This document shows positions 24,341-36,429 of a stretch of DNA of 64,000 nt, one piece after another. Origin of the DNA: Erythroxylum novogranatense (Eukaryota > Streptophyta > Magnoliopsida > Malpighiales > Erythroxylaceae); assembly GCA_029891385.1 (NCBI GenBank), contig CM057228.1, positions 54,971,783 through 55,035,782 of the forward strand, read 5' to 3'. The notes beneath the pieces are model-generated. The model saw only the letters and a program-made list of their open reading frames with translations, was not told where the DNA came from and made no database searches. Numbering within the stretch: the stretch's first letter is position 1; each line of letters begins with the position of its first letter. Position numbers and translations under genes: made by a program.

Positions 24341-25285
24341 GCTGACATATTTAAGAACATAATAAGTTACATACAAATAATCATGGAAGAGATAAATGAT
24401 CATTTAATCAAGTTGTACTTGATTATAAAATTTAAGAAACTTTAAGATTAAATATGAGATTTGATAAATAAGAACTAATATGAGATATTAGATCTTATTC
24501 GGATCCATTGATGTTTAATCAAAATTAATTGTAATTCTAAATTAAAGTTTAATTGAAATTAAAATTATATTTATATTAATTTTGACTAGAAAGTCAAAAT
24601 CTTACTATTAATAGGCTTAAGATCTAAAGAAGTTAATACTCCTTAGTTACCATTTATACCACTTATAGAGCTCTCTAGCTCAATTTGTTCATATAGATAT
24701 CGTTAGAGACCAATCACGATGTGGTTACGATTGCAATGAAACAATTTCAAAAACAATTTAAAGGAAATTATAAGAAAATGATCAAGATTCACAACAAAGT
24801 ATGGATATATAATTCATAGTTTTATGTATGGACCAAATTATAGAATTTAAAGTGATCCTAATTTTTTGGAAATTAAATTAAAAGTTTTATCTTTCTTTTA
24901 TTTTAAATGGGAACAAATTCTACGTTCGAATAGATATATGTTATATTTTCTTATACCAATTAGATCAAATCATCACTTAATTTTAAGTAGTTCACTAATT
25001 GACTTATAAATCAATTCATTTAAAACATAATTTATAAGGAATTATGTGCATTCATTATTTTACCAACTCGAAGAGTAGGTGTTTTGAATTCCAATATATA
25101 GTTTTCAATTTATAAGTTGAACTTGAGTTACGTTAACGTGTAAAGTGTAAAGTTATCAATTACAAAGTAAAGATAATCAAATTTATTATTTCTGCACAGT
25201 ATATATTCCTGTTACATCGATAAAAGACCCGACTCTACCTCTTCACAAAATACACTTTTTGCTGATCAGATACATGCCAAAGGAC
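24341..25285. other. Intergenic, AT-rich
   Basis: Nothing supportable seen. Short AT-rich direct similarities (AATTAAAATTATATTTATATTAATTT) but no ORF, RNA gene or terminal repeat that I can define. It lies downstream of the MYB gene and includes its 3' UTR. Confidence 0.5.
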
Positions 25286-26308
25286 TTATGAATTCCATGC
25301 AAATTGATCATACAAGACACTGGGCATTTCTGTAGACTCCAGAAAATCGAAGTCATCAAAGGTAGAGCTCCCAAACGACTTAGGATCCACAATCTGCCCA
25401 CCACTTAACTCGACTCTCCCCATCTCCATCAACTGTTGTCCTGGTTCTTCGTGTCTAGCGGTTTCAATAGAGGCTTCAAAGCCACCTCCGCCCCACATAT
25501 TATAACCCTCGTCTACGATCCCAGACCCACACGATTGTAATGCGGAAACGGATACCGCTACGCTTCCCATCGTTGATAGACTTTCATTCTCCGAGAGATA
25601 TCGTAACATACTAAGGTTTTGATGACCAACGGTTGTTGTTGAGAGTTCAGGATAGTTCGAAGAGTTCATTTCAGGAGGAGGAGGAGGAGAAAAAGGGAAG
25701 GGTACAAAAGGTAGTGTTTTTGTGTCCATGGAGAAGCGGCCTGATGATAATGCACTCACAGTAAAAACTGGGTTTTGTTTTTGGTGAGGAATATCATCAG
25801 AAACTACATTAGTTGCGTTCAGGTAGGGGTTGTTATGTTTATAGTTAGGAGAGAGGAGCTTGTGGGTGTTGGGATCTATCCCTTGTGCAAGAAGCTTCTT
25901 CTTGATGCATGAATTCCAGAAGTTTTTTACCTCATTGTCAGTTCTTCCAGGCAAATGCTTAGCTATTTGAGCCCATCTGTTGCCAAGTATTCTATGAACG
26001 TCAATGATTGTCCTCTCCTCCTGTTCTGTAAACGACCCTCTTTTAAGATCCGGTCTCAGATAGTTTATCCATCTTAACCTGCAACTCTTTCCACACCTCT
26101 GCAACCCTGTTTCGACATATATAAAAACATGTCAGGACTCAAGAAACTACAAGGAGAAATGTGCTTTTAATCATGTACCTGACAGCTTTGGAACAGAACT
26201 CCAGGAACCTTGACCATGTGTAGTCATATATCTGATTAGCTTCTCATCTTCTTCAGGTGACCATAGCCCTCTCTTGACATTTTGCTTTGTGCAGCATTGA
26301 TGGCCCAT
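25286..26308 (-). CDS. R2R3-MYB transcription factor (MYB26/MYB67-like by eye)
   Basis: Two-exon gene on the - strand: exon 1 26308-26179, a 72-bp GT-AG intron 26178-26107 splitting a Gly codon, and exon 2 26106-25286, giving 316 codons. The start is the only upstream ATG in frame with the R2 repeat and opens MGHQCC, as in many plant MYBs. R2 has Trp at about residues 16, 36 and 56 with the textbook spacing and the [20 protein letters not shown] segment. R3 has Phe69, Trp88 and Trp107 with [17 protein letters not shown]. The [10 protein letters not shown] tail follows. The C-terminus is acidic and Ser/Pro-rich and ends FAWNS, a likely activation region. R2R3-MYBs bind DNA in the nucleus. The [19 protein letters not shown] form suggests the MYB26/MYB67 group, which in Arabidopsis includes a regulator of anther wall thickening; that placement is from memory, not alignment. 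The frame is intact. The second intron common in R3 is absent. Confidence 0.93.
26107..26178 (-). other. MYB intron 1
   Basis: 72 bp, donor GTACATG and acceptor CGAAACAG, at the usual phase and position between the third R2 helix turn (KLSG) and LQRCGKS. Confidence 0.9.
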
Positions 26309-26403
26309 TGATCCTACTCCTCAAAGAATGCTCTCTGAATTCTCAGGTTAGTATCTAGGCGACCAACCATATAGCTAGTGTAGGGAATGGGGATAGTTTC
26401 CTT

Positions 26404-26412
26404 CTATATATT
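26404..26412 (-). promoter_or_regulatory. Possible TATA box of the MYB gene
   Basis: AATATATAG on the - strand about 100 bases before the MYB start codon. The distance suits a short 5' leader, but AT-rich words are common here. Confidence 0.4.
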
Positions 26413-28647
26413 GTTAACACATTAGAGTTTTAAACATGAATCCCTTTTGATCACATGGAACAGATTTTGGTAATTAAGTTAGAACACGTCCTACGTGGTA
26501 TAATAAAATCGTGGGAAGAACACAGAGTGAGAGAAAGAAAGGTTGTGGAACTTTAGCTTTAGATGTACTCATGAGAGGACCACTGTGGACTCTCAAGTGC
26601 CTTGGTAACTTCAAACCTTGTCTTAAAACCATTGCTTTCAGCTCAATTACTTTTTTCCCCCCTCCTTTCTCTCTTTCTTTTAACTCGATTAGAGAAATGT
26701 TCACCTAAACAGGTTAGTTGTTGGTTATCAGTTGCATTAAACATGTCACTCCATAAGAAACAGCATACTTAATTTTACACTATTGTTTGATTAGTTTATC
26801 ACTAATTAAACTCTGCTTCAGCTTCAATTAATGGAAACAATTATCTCTTTGAATTATATGCCACACATATAGTTTTGCTCGGTTTTAGTAATTGAGAAGT
26901 ATATTAAACATTGTTAATCCTTTGGGGCAACTATTATGCACTTTGATTTTGTCCTCTAAGCTTTCTCTCTGCGTGGATATATAATGAAGGGATGAAACTA
27001 TAACTTACAGAAAACCAAAGTCCAACTACAGAAGAAAAAGGGACATGATTAGGGGGAGAGGATTAATGATAATATGGCCATTTTGGGGAAGACCTAATGA
27101 TTTAAAGATAACCAACATCATTTCTTGCTTCCAAATTCAACATGCAAAAGCCCTCCACCCAGATTGTTGTCTGCTTACGATATTTTTCATTTTATATACA
27201 AAATACAATGTACAACGACACGACCCCATATATATATATGTATATATATACAAACATGTACATACGTTTAGGTCATTCCCTAATGACTTATCCTTCCCTC
27301 ACTCAACCGCACCTTGAATCTGTCAATTCCTTGATGTCAACGAAGATGATTATGATTAGATGTCCCTATTTTAATTTAGGATTTATTGATTTTCAGCTTT
27401 CAAATTGCCATCATTCTTTTTTTTTCCTGAGGTTAAGTGTGTACTTTTTAGGGAATCATGTAAGAGAAAATCTCGTGTAAAAGTAAATCAGAGAGACTAT
27501 AGCACATAGACTTCTAAAGGAAAACCTGTCTCTTTAACCTTTTTGGCTTTAATCTTTCGTCAAAATCATTGCTTTTTAGACAAAGTCCAACGCGGTTTGC
27601 CTATTGATTAAAGTTCTAAACTTTGGCAATAAGTAGTGTTAAATAGTGTTGTAAGTTAAGTACCACATGAACAAGGAGCAAACATACCTAGGTAGATGTT
27701 GAGGGGTTAGAATAGTTACTCTTTAGTTTTCTCTCAAGTTATTAACTGAGATTACCTCCCTAGATGAACATTTATAAATATATATTACTAGCTGAGGTAG
27801 GACCTACTTTCTTGACAATCAGGGCATATGTTTGTGGTATTATTTGGACAAATATTTGTGGGCATAAAAGAGACATGTGCACGAAAGTGAAACTTGTGGC
27901 TAATAAATAAACCACACACTCCCAAGCTAGACTTTACATTTATAGCTTGTAAAAGGAAATTAGTTCCATCACATATGATTGAAGTAACAAGATATATTAA
28001 TTAATTTATGATTAAACTACATACATTGTAGGTTGAATATTAAACTTCACCATACTGGACTACATTTGAACTTATTTTTCAAAAGTAATTTTCATACATA
28101 ACCTAAAATAATTGAACTAGTCTTCCGTGACAAACAATTCAACGAAGAAATACATATCAATTTCTCGTGGCTGTAAAAAAATTGATAGATGCATGATTTC
28201 AATTGTTCGAACCTAGCGAAGCTGAGCTACTTCGATAATTTGATTACCATTATATATGCGGTATAATCTCACAATATTTACATAATAATTTCCACGTATT
28301 CTTATAATAGACAACCCTACAGATAATAGTGAAACTAAAGTTTTATGGTTGCATTGGATTATCTATGTTTCCTCAACTTATTGATTAACTCCGTTAATTC
28401 ATTATATTTGGTGCAACGGAAAACAATATGGTAATATGATCACATGCAATTACTTCCGTATTTAACTGGTATACTGTATTATTAGTTGCTGTATTTATGG
28501 GCTACGGATATCTAAGAATGACCTAGGCAACACTAGGCTAGTTTAGCGAACAGCGACCTCAAACTCAAGTTTAGAAGTTAAGGCAACTATATACAGTTGA
28601 TGTGAAATAATACAGAATGAGTCTGTTTAGTACTTTCTTTGCTTTTC
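26413..28647. other. MYB upstream region and intergenic DNA
   Basis: No gene that I can support. It holds an alternating TA microsatellite (about 27221-27252) and pyrimidine-rich stretches. ORFs at 26474-26708 and 27045-27480 are short, lack any motif and overlap on opposite strands. Confidence 0.5.
27221..27252. repeat. TA/TATG microsatellite
   Basis: Run of TATATATATATG and TATATATATAC, simple sequence. Confidence 0.8.
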
Positions 28648-29046
28648 TTAGTTTAACATTTTTGTTAATGTGGAGGGAGTGAGTGCTTCCAACGGTAAAA
28701 CTTCTAGATAGGTAAGGTCTATATATGGACCACAGAAACCCATTATATAGTCAGGCTTTACCGACACGAGAATGATTACGACTTTCAAGTTTTCTAATAA
28801 TAAAAAGATTAAACAAACTTGATTATCCCCACTTGGCAAGCTATCGAATCCATCTAGTGCTGATAAATCTTCTTGCTCCTCCTTCACTCTCTTTTCTCTC
28901 TCCCATTTGTTATAGCCCTGTATTTGCAGAAACATACATTTCATGTTGTTAGCTTCTTCATTGTGGTTATTAATTATGATCTCTGGTAATATGTTCATAA
29001 ATGGGGGCCGTCTGACTAGTGCTATATATTGTTCATGATATAGCAT
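28648..29046 (-). CDS. Unassigned ORF, 132 codons, possibly exonic
   Basis: Open frame on the - strand with a mixed hydrophilic segment (KWEREKRVKEEQEDLSALDG) followed by a hydrophobic stretch. I do not recognise a family. A good acceptor-like sequence (CTGCAAATACAG) precedes GYNKWERE and a GT lies after the Asn-Gln that ends the charged segment. The coding part, if any, may therefore be one short exon rather than the whole frame. It lies 2.3 kb upstream of the MYB gene on the same strand. Could be chance. Confidence 0.2.
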   Translation of the reverse strand: MLYHEQYIALVRRPPFMNILPEIIINNHNEEANNMKCMFLQIQGYNKWEREKRVKEEQEDLSALDGFDSLPSGDNQVCLIFLLLENLKVVIILVSVKPDYIMGFCGPYIDLTYLEVLPLEALTPSTLTKMLN

Positions 29047-29848
29047 AACTAGTGATGGAATTCACTTGTTTTTAAGGAATTCAGTACATTGCCAATGATT
29101 TAGGAAGATCTACGAGCTTTAAAATTCCCTGTCAAAGATTTCGTATAACACTAATGTTTTGGTCTTATGTATTGTCAAGAAGCAGACGTTTCAGACTTGG
29201 TCAAGAAAGTCTGGGAATGCTTCTATTCAACTTGTGGTTTATAGCACTATGGAGCTTCGATATTTAAAACATTATGATCTTCTGTACATGATTGGGAAAA
29301 AGATTTTGCTTAAATCTTAGGAACTAATTCTTATGCTAAAAGTTGGCTTGTCAAATATGATGGTTAATAATTTCAAACTCCTTCTATATTCCATATCATT
29401 TTTCCTCCTGAATGAATCAAACTATGCACGTAAGTCCCAATCAAGATTGTCAAAATTTGTCAGATAAGATGCATTAGTAGACAAAACAGCAATTTTTGAC
29501 TTCTAGCTTGACAGGCTCAAGAAATACATTGATAGGTAGCTAAGAAAGTTGATTGAGCAAAGGGTTGTCCAACGTAATATACGCACAGATATGTGTGTGT
29601 AATAAAAATATTAAACGATGACGTGATTAAGTGAGACATTGACGTTCAAACTTTCAAAAGAAAACCACCAGCCAATCCATTATAATCTAAGCACAAAGAC
29701 CATAAGCTTGATTTTTGGTAGATATAACTTGACGAAGAGTTTTCTTGACCTTCTGTTTGCTTGGCAACATGTAAAACCAATGATTAGTTAGGCCCATTCC
29801 ACTCAACCAACATAAAACGTCGGTGAAAACTTGTTTTGGTTGAAGGTA
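29047..29848. other. Intergenic, left flank of CACTA element
   Basis: No ORF, repeat or RNA gene that I can support. Confidence 0.5.
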
Positions 29849-30460
29849 CACTACAAGAAAAATTTGTTTCGCAAAAAGTAAAAAAATGATCGTTAAAAAT
29901 TATAGCGATCAAAATCGGATTGGTTACAAGTGGTCACTATAGGGTTGTTACTAAAAGTGTTTAGTGACGAGTTATTACGTTAGTCGTTAAAAATACATTA
30001 TTAACAACCATTTAAAATTGATCACTAAAGGTAGAATTATTAGCGACCAAATTTATACTTGCTAATGTAAAATTTCATCGTCGCTATAATGTTAGAATGG
30101 TTGTTATAGTTTTGCATACTGCGACCAAATTATTTTTATTGCTAAAAAAATAATCTTATAGCAACCAAGTCAATAATTGCTATAACTATTCATACTGCGA
30201 CTAAATTATTTTTGTTGGTAAAAAATAATCTTATAGCAACTAAGTCAATGATTACTATAGTTATTCATACTGCCACCAAATTATTTTTGTTAGAAAAAAT
30301 AATCTTATAACAACCAAGTTATTGGTTGCAGTATACATGCCAGTAACCAAAATTGATTACAAAAATAATTTAAATTAGTCGCTAAAATTTATGCAATAGA
30401 AACCAAATAAATACGTGGTTGGAGAAAATTATTTCAATTGGTTATTAACAACAAATTTGA
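29849..30460. repeat. CACTA left end and subterminal repeats
   Basis: TIR followed by many copies of words such as AGCGACCAAATT, TTGCTATAA and AGTGACGA in alternating orientation. They are the presumed transposase-binding region. Confidence 0.75.
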
Positions 30461-30906
30461 AGTAGTTCCTGTTTTAACACTTCAATACCTCTATTTATAT
30501 ATACATGATTGTATTCATTGAAACCATAAATTACAAACACACAATCAAAAGAAAATATAAACCAATTTATTTAAATACTCCACGAAAAAATAATTCTATG
30601 AACATAACTTAATCCCGTGTGTCAAAATTCTCTATAAACATATTTAAATGTACGAACAAGTTCTAAAATAAAAATCAGATGTCAAAAATATCTTCTAGGG
30701 GAAAAAAAAAGTAGTCCGAACTCATAGTGTCTCTATCACATCCAAAGTTGCGTAGCTGCAAAACAAATTACTAAAGTTAACATAAATGTTGCAAAGTTCA
30801 TGCTTTGTATTAAGAATAATATTGTTGACATGTAATAATAGGAAAAAAGGAATTAAAGAAGAAAAAAAAGAATTTTTACTTTGCTTGGATCAACATAAAT
30901 CAAATA

Positions 30907-31133
30907 GAAGATTGCCTTTTCTGCACTGAGTTTAATTCTCTTCCGGATTACTTAAACAAATTGTCAACTGTAAGATCAGCTGGGACAAGGTACCTGTACA
31001 GGTTTCAACCAAATCAATAAATAGAAATCACTATCAAGCATTTAAGTTCCAACATCAACCAGCATGGAACGGACTCTTACTTTTTCTTGTCAATGTTGGG
31101 AATATCACTTCTCTCAGCCTTCTCCACAATTTC
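30907..31133 (-). pseudogene. Captured ATG8 (autophagy ubiquitin-like protein) fragment
   Basis: Two exon-like blocks on the - strand with an intron between. Exon a (31081-31133) reads EIVEKAERSDIPNIDKKK, opens after a CAACTTAG acceptor and ends at GTAAGAG. Exon b (30993-30907) starts after CTGTACAG and reads YLVPADLTV, and the split Lys codon joins the two. These residues are a near-perfect stretch of plant ATG8, the ubiquitin-like protein conjugated to phosphatidylethanolamine on autophagosome membranes. Exon b then loses the frame: a stop follows within six codons, although the later bases still look like the RKRIKLSAEKAIF region. First and last ATG8 exons were not found. Intron retention means capture from genomic DNA, not an mRNA copy. 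Confidence 0.8.
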
Positions 31134-32099
31134 CTAAGTTGGAAAATAGTTGATAAGCATTGAACACAAACTGGGAAATGATGTTGAGTTATTGCAAATA
31201 CCAAATAAGAATCTAAAATGAACATAGTATCTAAAATCTCAGACAAATCTTGTTGAGAAAACACAACTGGCGAATACTACAATTGAGCTCAGATCGCAAA
31301 GCAGAACTGAAATCAAAGCATGTATACGACATCTGGGGAAATAATCAATTGTCCCTCATGGAATATTAGTCTTTATATTATCAATTTACCACCCAAAGTT
31401 TAACACAAGCAGCAATAACAAATTTCATCCTGGACATCTAATTCGAGCTGCAACAACTTTTACTTTTGTTTGCTGATGAAAATTTCCAAAAGTTCATGTG
31501 ATCTTCAAAACAATTATCCACTGGTAATAGATACTCCCTGACATAGTGTTTCTGCAGTATCTAAATTCGATTAACAAATGCAGATCTAGGTAACAGTAGA
31601 TGCATAGGTTTCGGACAATCTTACTACAGAAACAATCGTCACCACCGTGTAAAAAGCAACACAGAATTCATTAAAAGTCTTGCTTAACCAGAAAAGGACA
31701 AAATTATAGCAACTTCTCTTCAACAATTCTTCATGATACCAGACCAATATCATTTAAGAGGTTAAAGTGGTCGGAAAAATCAACAATAGCAGCTTTTGCG
31801 TTCCATCAATCTTCCAAATGCATCAATCAAATTACATTAGCTTTAATGACCCAAAAAAAAAAGAAAAAAAAAGAAAAAGGCTTAAATCACCTTACCCAAG
31901 CAATAGTATAAATCACCTCAAGTTGATAGAAAAATCAAAACTTTTCAGCACCCCATCAGATATATGCGCAATGTACGAATAACCCAAAAGGATTAATGCA
32001 TCAAAACGGCCAATGAACGAATACCCATTAGCCAGAAGCAATTAAATCTTGAAATTTTCCGCCTCGTAACGTATAAGCACTAACATAGTGAGAAAGGAT

Positions 32100-32625
32100 A
32101 AGAGCGATAGAAACCTGGTGGTAGGTAATCCTTTGCAAAGCCGGGTGTTGCAAGACAAAGTGCCCTTGTGGAGCCAGGAGTAAGTGTTAACAGCAACGCA
32201 ACAACCCTCCAAGCCCTAAATAAAACGAGCTGTCGAGAGCAAGACTAGAGAAGGAGGACGAAATCATAGCAGATTGGCTCGTCTAAAGAAAACGGTTCAA
32301 AATATTTATTTGGATCTTTAAAAAGGTATTTATTGGGAGCCAAGGTTGCTGGGAGAGTGGGGATGGAGATCCGGGTCTTAGGGATTTCGGGAGGCTGATG
32401 GGCACGTGCTGGTGTAGGAGCGGAAGCCATGGAGTCGATGCCCAACCGAAATCTTCGAAGACCTGGAGGAACCGCACGCCCGTCGCTCACTCACAGACGC
32501 ACTACATCCCTCGCAGTCTCTCAGTTAACGCTCTGGATGTTCTCTGGTATCGCTCTCTCTTTGGATCTATTCGCTCTCTGTTCGCTCTCCTCGCAGTCGC
32601 TGTTCGCTCTTCTGGTTGATATCAA
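32100..32625. other. GC-richer captured segment inside the CACTA element
   Basis: Base composition is clearly unlike the AT-rich CACTA flanks. An 81-codon ORF on the - strand (32245-32490) is Pro/Ala-rich, and a GT-bounded stretch ending ACCACCAG (about 32118) could be another exon. Overlapping ORFs occur on both strands. Origin not recognised; it may be the upstream part of the same ATG8 locus or a second captured gene. Confidence 0.4.
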
Positions 32626-33029
32626 AAGCATAATTATTTCTTTTTAATTTTAGTAGTATCTTTTGTTAAAATAATTTAATAAAATATCTATTTTATAATA
32701 ATAAACACATAAAATCTGTCGCTAGTCATTTATAATATATAAATTAAATTTACCTAAATTGATATAATTATAAGTTATGATATCAAATTTGAAAAATCAA
32801 TCAGTATAATTTTAAAATTGAACTATGATAAAATTACTATGCTTTTAGATTTCGGTCATTTTAGATATCATTTTCATTATTCATCTTATACTTTATAATT
32901 ATGTAGAATTTATCTAATTTTTTGGCTGGATTTATAAAATACTTGAGCTGGACGGTTTAAAACTAAATATTTTATTGATTTTATTGCAAATTTCGTCTCA
33001 TAATTATTGGCAAATGGAAAAATAGGATC

Positions 33030-33145
33030 ATTCCTTTTTTGTGGTAATTTAAGAACCACTTCTTTTTAAATATAGCAATTTAAGGACCATTATTTTTTAA
33101 ATATAGTAATTTTAGGAGCACTGCTTTTTAAATATAACAATTTAA
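33030..33145. repeat. Short tandem repeat (TTTTTAAATATAGCAATTTA units)
   Basis: Three to four imperfect units of about 36 bp in the AT-rich right half of the CACTA element. Confidence 0.7.
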
Positions 33146-34039
33146 GAACAAATTTAATCAAAATTTTCAAAATCAGTTGGAATTTGTCTTCAAGTGATGA
33201 CAACTTCTAAAAAAGCTAAATGCTATCTAACTTCTCAATGTCTTCAAACTAAAACAAACTATCATAAAGTAGCAATTACATTGCCTAAAATCTTAAAAAA
33301 CCAGCTATATATTGTATCCATTTATAAAAGTGAGAACTACAAAAATATGCAATTATAAGACTATCATATTTAAAAAACTAGAAAGAATCTCATTATCTTT
33401 AAAGTGAAATTAATATATATGATTACAATTTTAAGACTATTATATATGTTTGAATCTTCAGACGGAACCAGATGATTTATTCTCTAGTGATGTTACATGG
33501 AGTGTACAGGAGTACCCAAAAGACAACCACTTAACACTAATTTATGACCACAATGATGGTGAACAGGGTATAAACTATATGTGTCTATGCATGTGCTTTG
33601 TATAAAAACATAAAAGAAATAACATTGACTCAAAATTGATGTTCTTTATAATCTCCTGTTTTTAATGTTATTCCCACAAAAGTCATAATATATTGACTTT
33701 CATTTTCGGTTTTTAGCTTTTAGAATATCTTGCTAAATTTAACTTTTCAAGTTAGATTGTAAACTAAAATTTATGCTTAACTTTTGATTTTTTAAGGAAA
33801 AGATATTGACAATAATATGTATATATTTATATACTAAATAAAAGTTCACTAATTTAATTAACTAAAGATAAATGAAATATGAAATTATCAAACAATAAAT
33901 TTTTATTAGATAACTTCTTTCCTCAAATGAAAATATATTTTGAATTATAAAATGAATATAAATTAAATAATAATAATTAATTATTATAAGAAAGAACCTT
34001 TAAACTAATTTAAACTATATGGATCGAATCTAGAGAACC

Positions 34040-34461
34040 CTTTTCATCTTTTCTAAAATACTTAGCGATAAACTATTTTGTTGTTATAAATACTTCTTTA
34101 GTAATCATATAATGTGGTTGCTGTAAAGAAGTCATGTAAATTTAGCAACCAAATTTATTGGTTGCTGATGAAAAATTTGAAATACTTGTAGTGACCACTC
34201 AATAGTTGGTTGCTAATTTGGTTGTTATTAATAATTTTCTATAGCGACCATTAAAGTTATCGCTAAAATTATTAAATTTGGTCGTTATATTATTATCTAT
34301 GAATTGTAAGTTTTAGTGACCATCTATAGCCATCAAGTATTGATTAGTCGGTAAAAAATATTCGTAACTTATATATTGCAACCAAATAATTTTTTATTGC
34401 AAAATGTATATAATTAGCAACTATTTGATTATGGTTGCTGAAACCAAATTTTCTTGTAGTG
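34040..34461. repeat. CACTA right end and subterminal repeats
   Basis: Inverse of the left end: TAGCGACCA-type words and the closing TTTTCTTGTAGTG. Confidence 0.75.
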
Positions 34462-34469
34462 GGAGGTTC

Positions 34470-36390
34470 GTCATAAGGGAAATTCTAGAAAATGCATAAG
34501 CAACTATCAAATAAAGAGATCGCAAACTCTTCGATCAGATACAAAATTGCAAGTACTGAAGTGGAGTTTTAGTTAGTTAGAAAAATATGTTCTATCACGA
34601 TGAATTTCAATGCTCAGAATAAAAGAAGTATCGCCGAGATCTTTTATATCAAAATGAGCTATCAACATTTGTTTAGTCTAAAAAAGAAAACCCATATTAT
34701 TAATGGCTAAAAGAATATCATCAACATATAAAATAAGAATAATGAATTTTCTCCCACTATTCTTTAGGTAAATGCATTAGTCAACAATATTTTCCTTAAA
34801 GCCAAACGAACAAACAATTTGGTCAAATTTTAAGGACCATGATCTGGAGGCTTGTTCAGCTCATAAATGGATTTTCTCAATTTGCATACCATGTGTTTCT
34901 TACTTTTTTCAACAAAACTAGCAAGCTGATTCATGAATATATCTTCATATAAATCACCATTTAGGAAAACAATTTTCACATCCATTTGATGGAGCTCCAA
35001 ATCAAAATAAGCAACCAAAGTCATCACAATACGTAATGAACCTTTAGTAGAGATTGGAGAAAAAGTCTCTTTATAGTCTATACATTCCCTCTGGTTATAC
35101 CCCTTTGCAACAAGTATGTCATTGTACCTTTCTATCTCACCTCTAGCATCACGTTTCGTCTTAAAGACTCATTTACACCTAACAGTTTTACAACCACTGG
35201 GTAATTCCATTAAATCCCAAGCGCTATTCATATTCATAGAAGCAGCTCATCTTCCTTGACTGTCAATCATTGTGAACTATAAGGACCAGAAATGGCATCC
35301 TGAAAAGAAATTGGATCTGAGTCTTCAACTAACTTGAATTCATGCTCCTCTAAGTAAATGTAATAGTCTCAGAATTTAGAAGACTCAGTGGATTTAGGAA
35401 TCCTTTCAGATCTCCTAGGTGGAACTACAACCACATCTGGGACTTCAATATCAACGCCAACCTGTTGAGGAATTTCAACATCATTTCTTGGATCAACATT
35501 ATCATGAATCATAGGAGACTAAATTGCCTCAGGATGAAAAATAATAGGTGTAGGAATAATAACATGATCCTCTCTGAAATCAACAACACGAGACTCATGC
35601 CTTTCATTATGTTCCATGTCCCCTTCAAAATAGACAGTCCGATCTGATTCAATGACTCTAGTAATGTGATTGGGACAATAGAATCTTGAACCTCTTGAGT
35701 CAGTACAATAACCAATAAAGTAACTTGAAATAATTCTAGGATCAAGCTTCTTCAGCTGAGGATTATAACTCCTCACCTTAGCCTTACAGTCCCAAATACA
35801 GAAATGCTTCAAAATGGGCTTCTTTCCTGACATAAGCTCAAAAGGAGTCTTTGGTACAGACTTACTAGGCACTTGATTGAAAACATAAACAACAGTCCTT
35901 AAGGTGTCTCCCCACAAGAACTCTGGTAAGGTAGAGTGACTAAGCATGCACCTAACCCTTTCCATAAGAGTACGATTTCATCTCTCTGCAATCCTATTTT
36001 GTTGAGGAGTGTTAGGCATGGTATATTGTGTCTCAATTCCACAATCCTACAAGTATCTAGCAAAAAGGCCAGGGTTTCTTCCAGTTTCATCATACCGACC
36101 ATAATACTTACCACCTCTATCAGATCTTAAACATTTGATCTACTTCCCAAGTTGTAATTTAATAACATTTTTCAATGACTTAAAAGCATCCAAGGATTTA
36201 GATTTCTCATGCAACAATTCAATCCAACCATACCGAAAAAAATCATCAATAAAGGTGATGAAGTATCTGTAGTCTTCTATGGCAATAGGAGTAATGGGTC
36301 CACAAATGTTTGTGTGAATTACCTGTAATGGTTCCTCCTTCCTAGTCATTTTCTCCTTTCTTACTTAGCTGTAAACTTCCCTTTTAGGCA
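34470..36390 (-). pseudogene. Ty1/copia element fragment 1 (integrase and RT)
   Basis: Minus strand pol in the copia order, integrase before RT. Integrase: VIHTNICGPI and FITFIDDFFRYGWIELL (36140-36349), the QQNGIAERR-type region near 35960-36010, [19 protein letters not shown] and [12 protein letters not shown] (35519-35965). RT: VAYFDLELHQMDVKIVFLNGDL (34830-35027) and a YVDDILLA motif near 34720-34740. The motif style resembles the TNT1/Tork group. No LTRs or gag found, and stops interrupt the frame, so it is a truncated dead copy on the right flank of the CACTA element. Confidence 0.85.
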
Positions 36391-36429
36391 ATCAGCATCA
36401 CAATATGCATTTATAGAGAGAGAGGTTGC

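Larger units (their letters stand above)
29849..34461. mobile_element. Non-autonomous CACTA (En/Spm) transposon with captured gene fragments
   Basis: Terminal inverted repeats CACTACAAGAAAAATTTG at the left and the inverse CAAATTTTCTTGTAGTG at the right. Both ends carry dense subterminal copies of a TAGCGACCAA-like word in both orientations (29880-30460 and 34050-34440), the structure expected for CACTA elements. Flanking triplets are gta and gga, so the 3-bp target duplication is imperfect. No transposase is seen; the inside holds AT-rich sequence and captured host exons including ATG8. Confidence 0.85.

Noticed and set aside
32398..32647. ORFs of 72-73 codons on the + strand in the CACTA interior
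   Set aside because: They overlap ORFs on the other strand in a GC-richer segment and show no motif; which strand, if any, is coding is unclear.
29846..34464. Perfect 3-bp target duplication of the CACTA element
   Set aside because: Flanks are gta and gga, so one base differs; the element call rests on TIRs and subterminal repeats instead.
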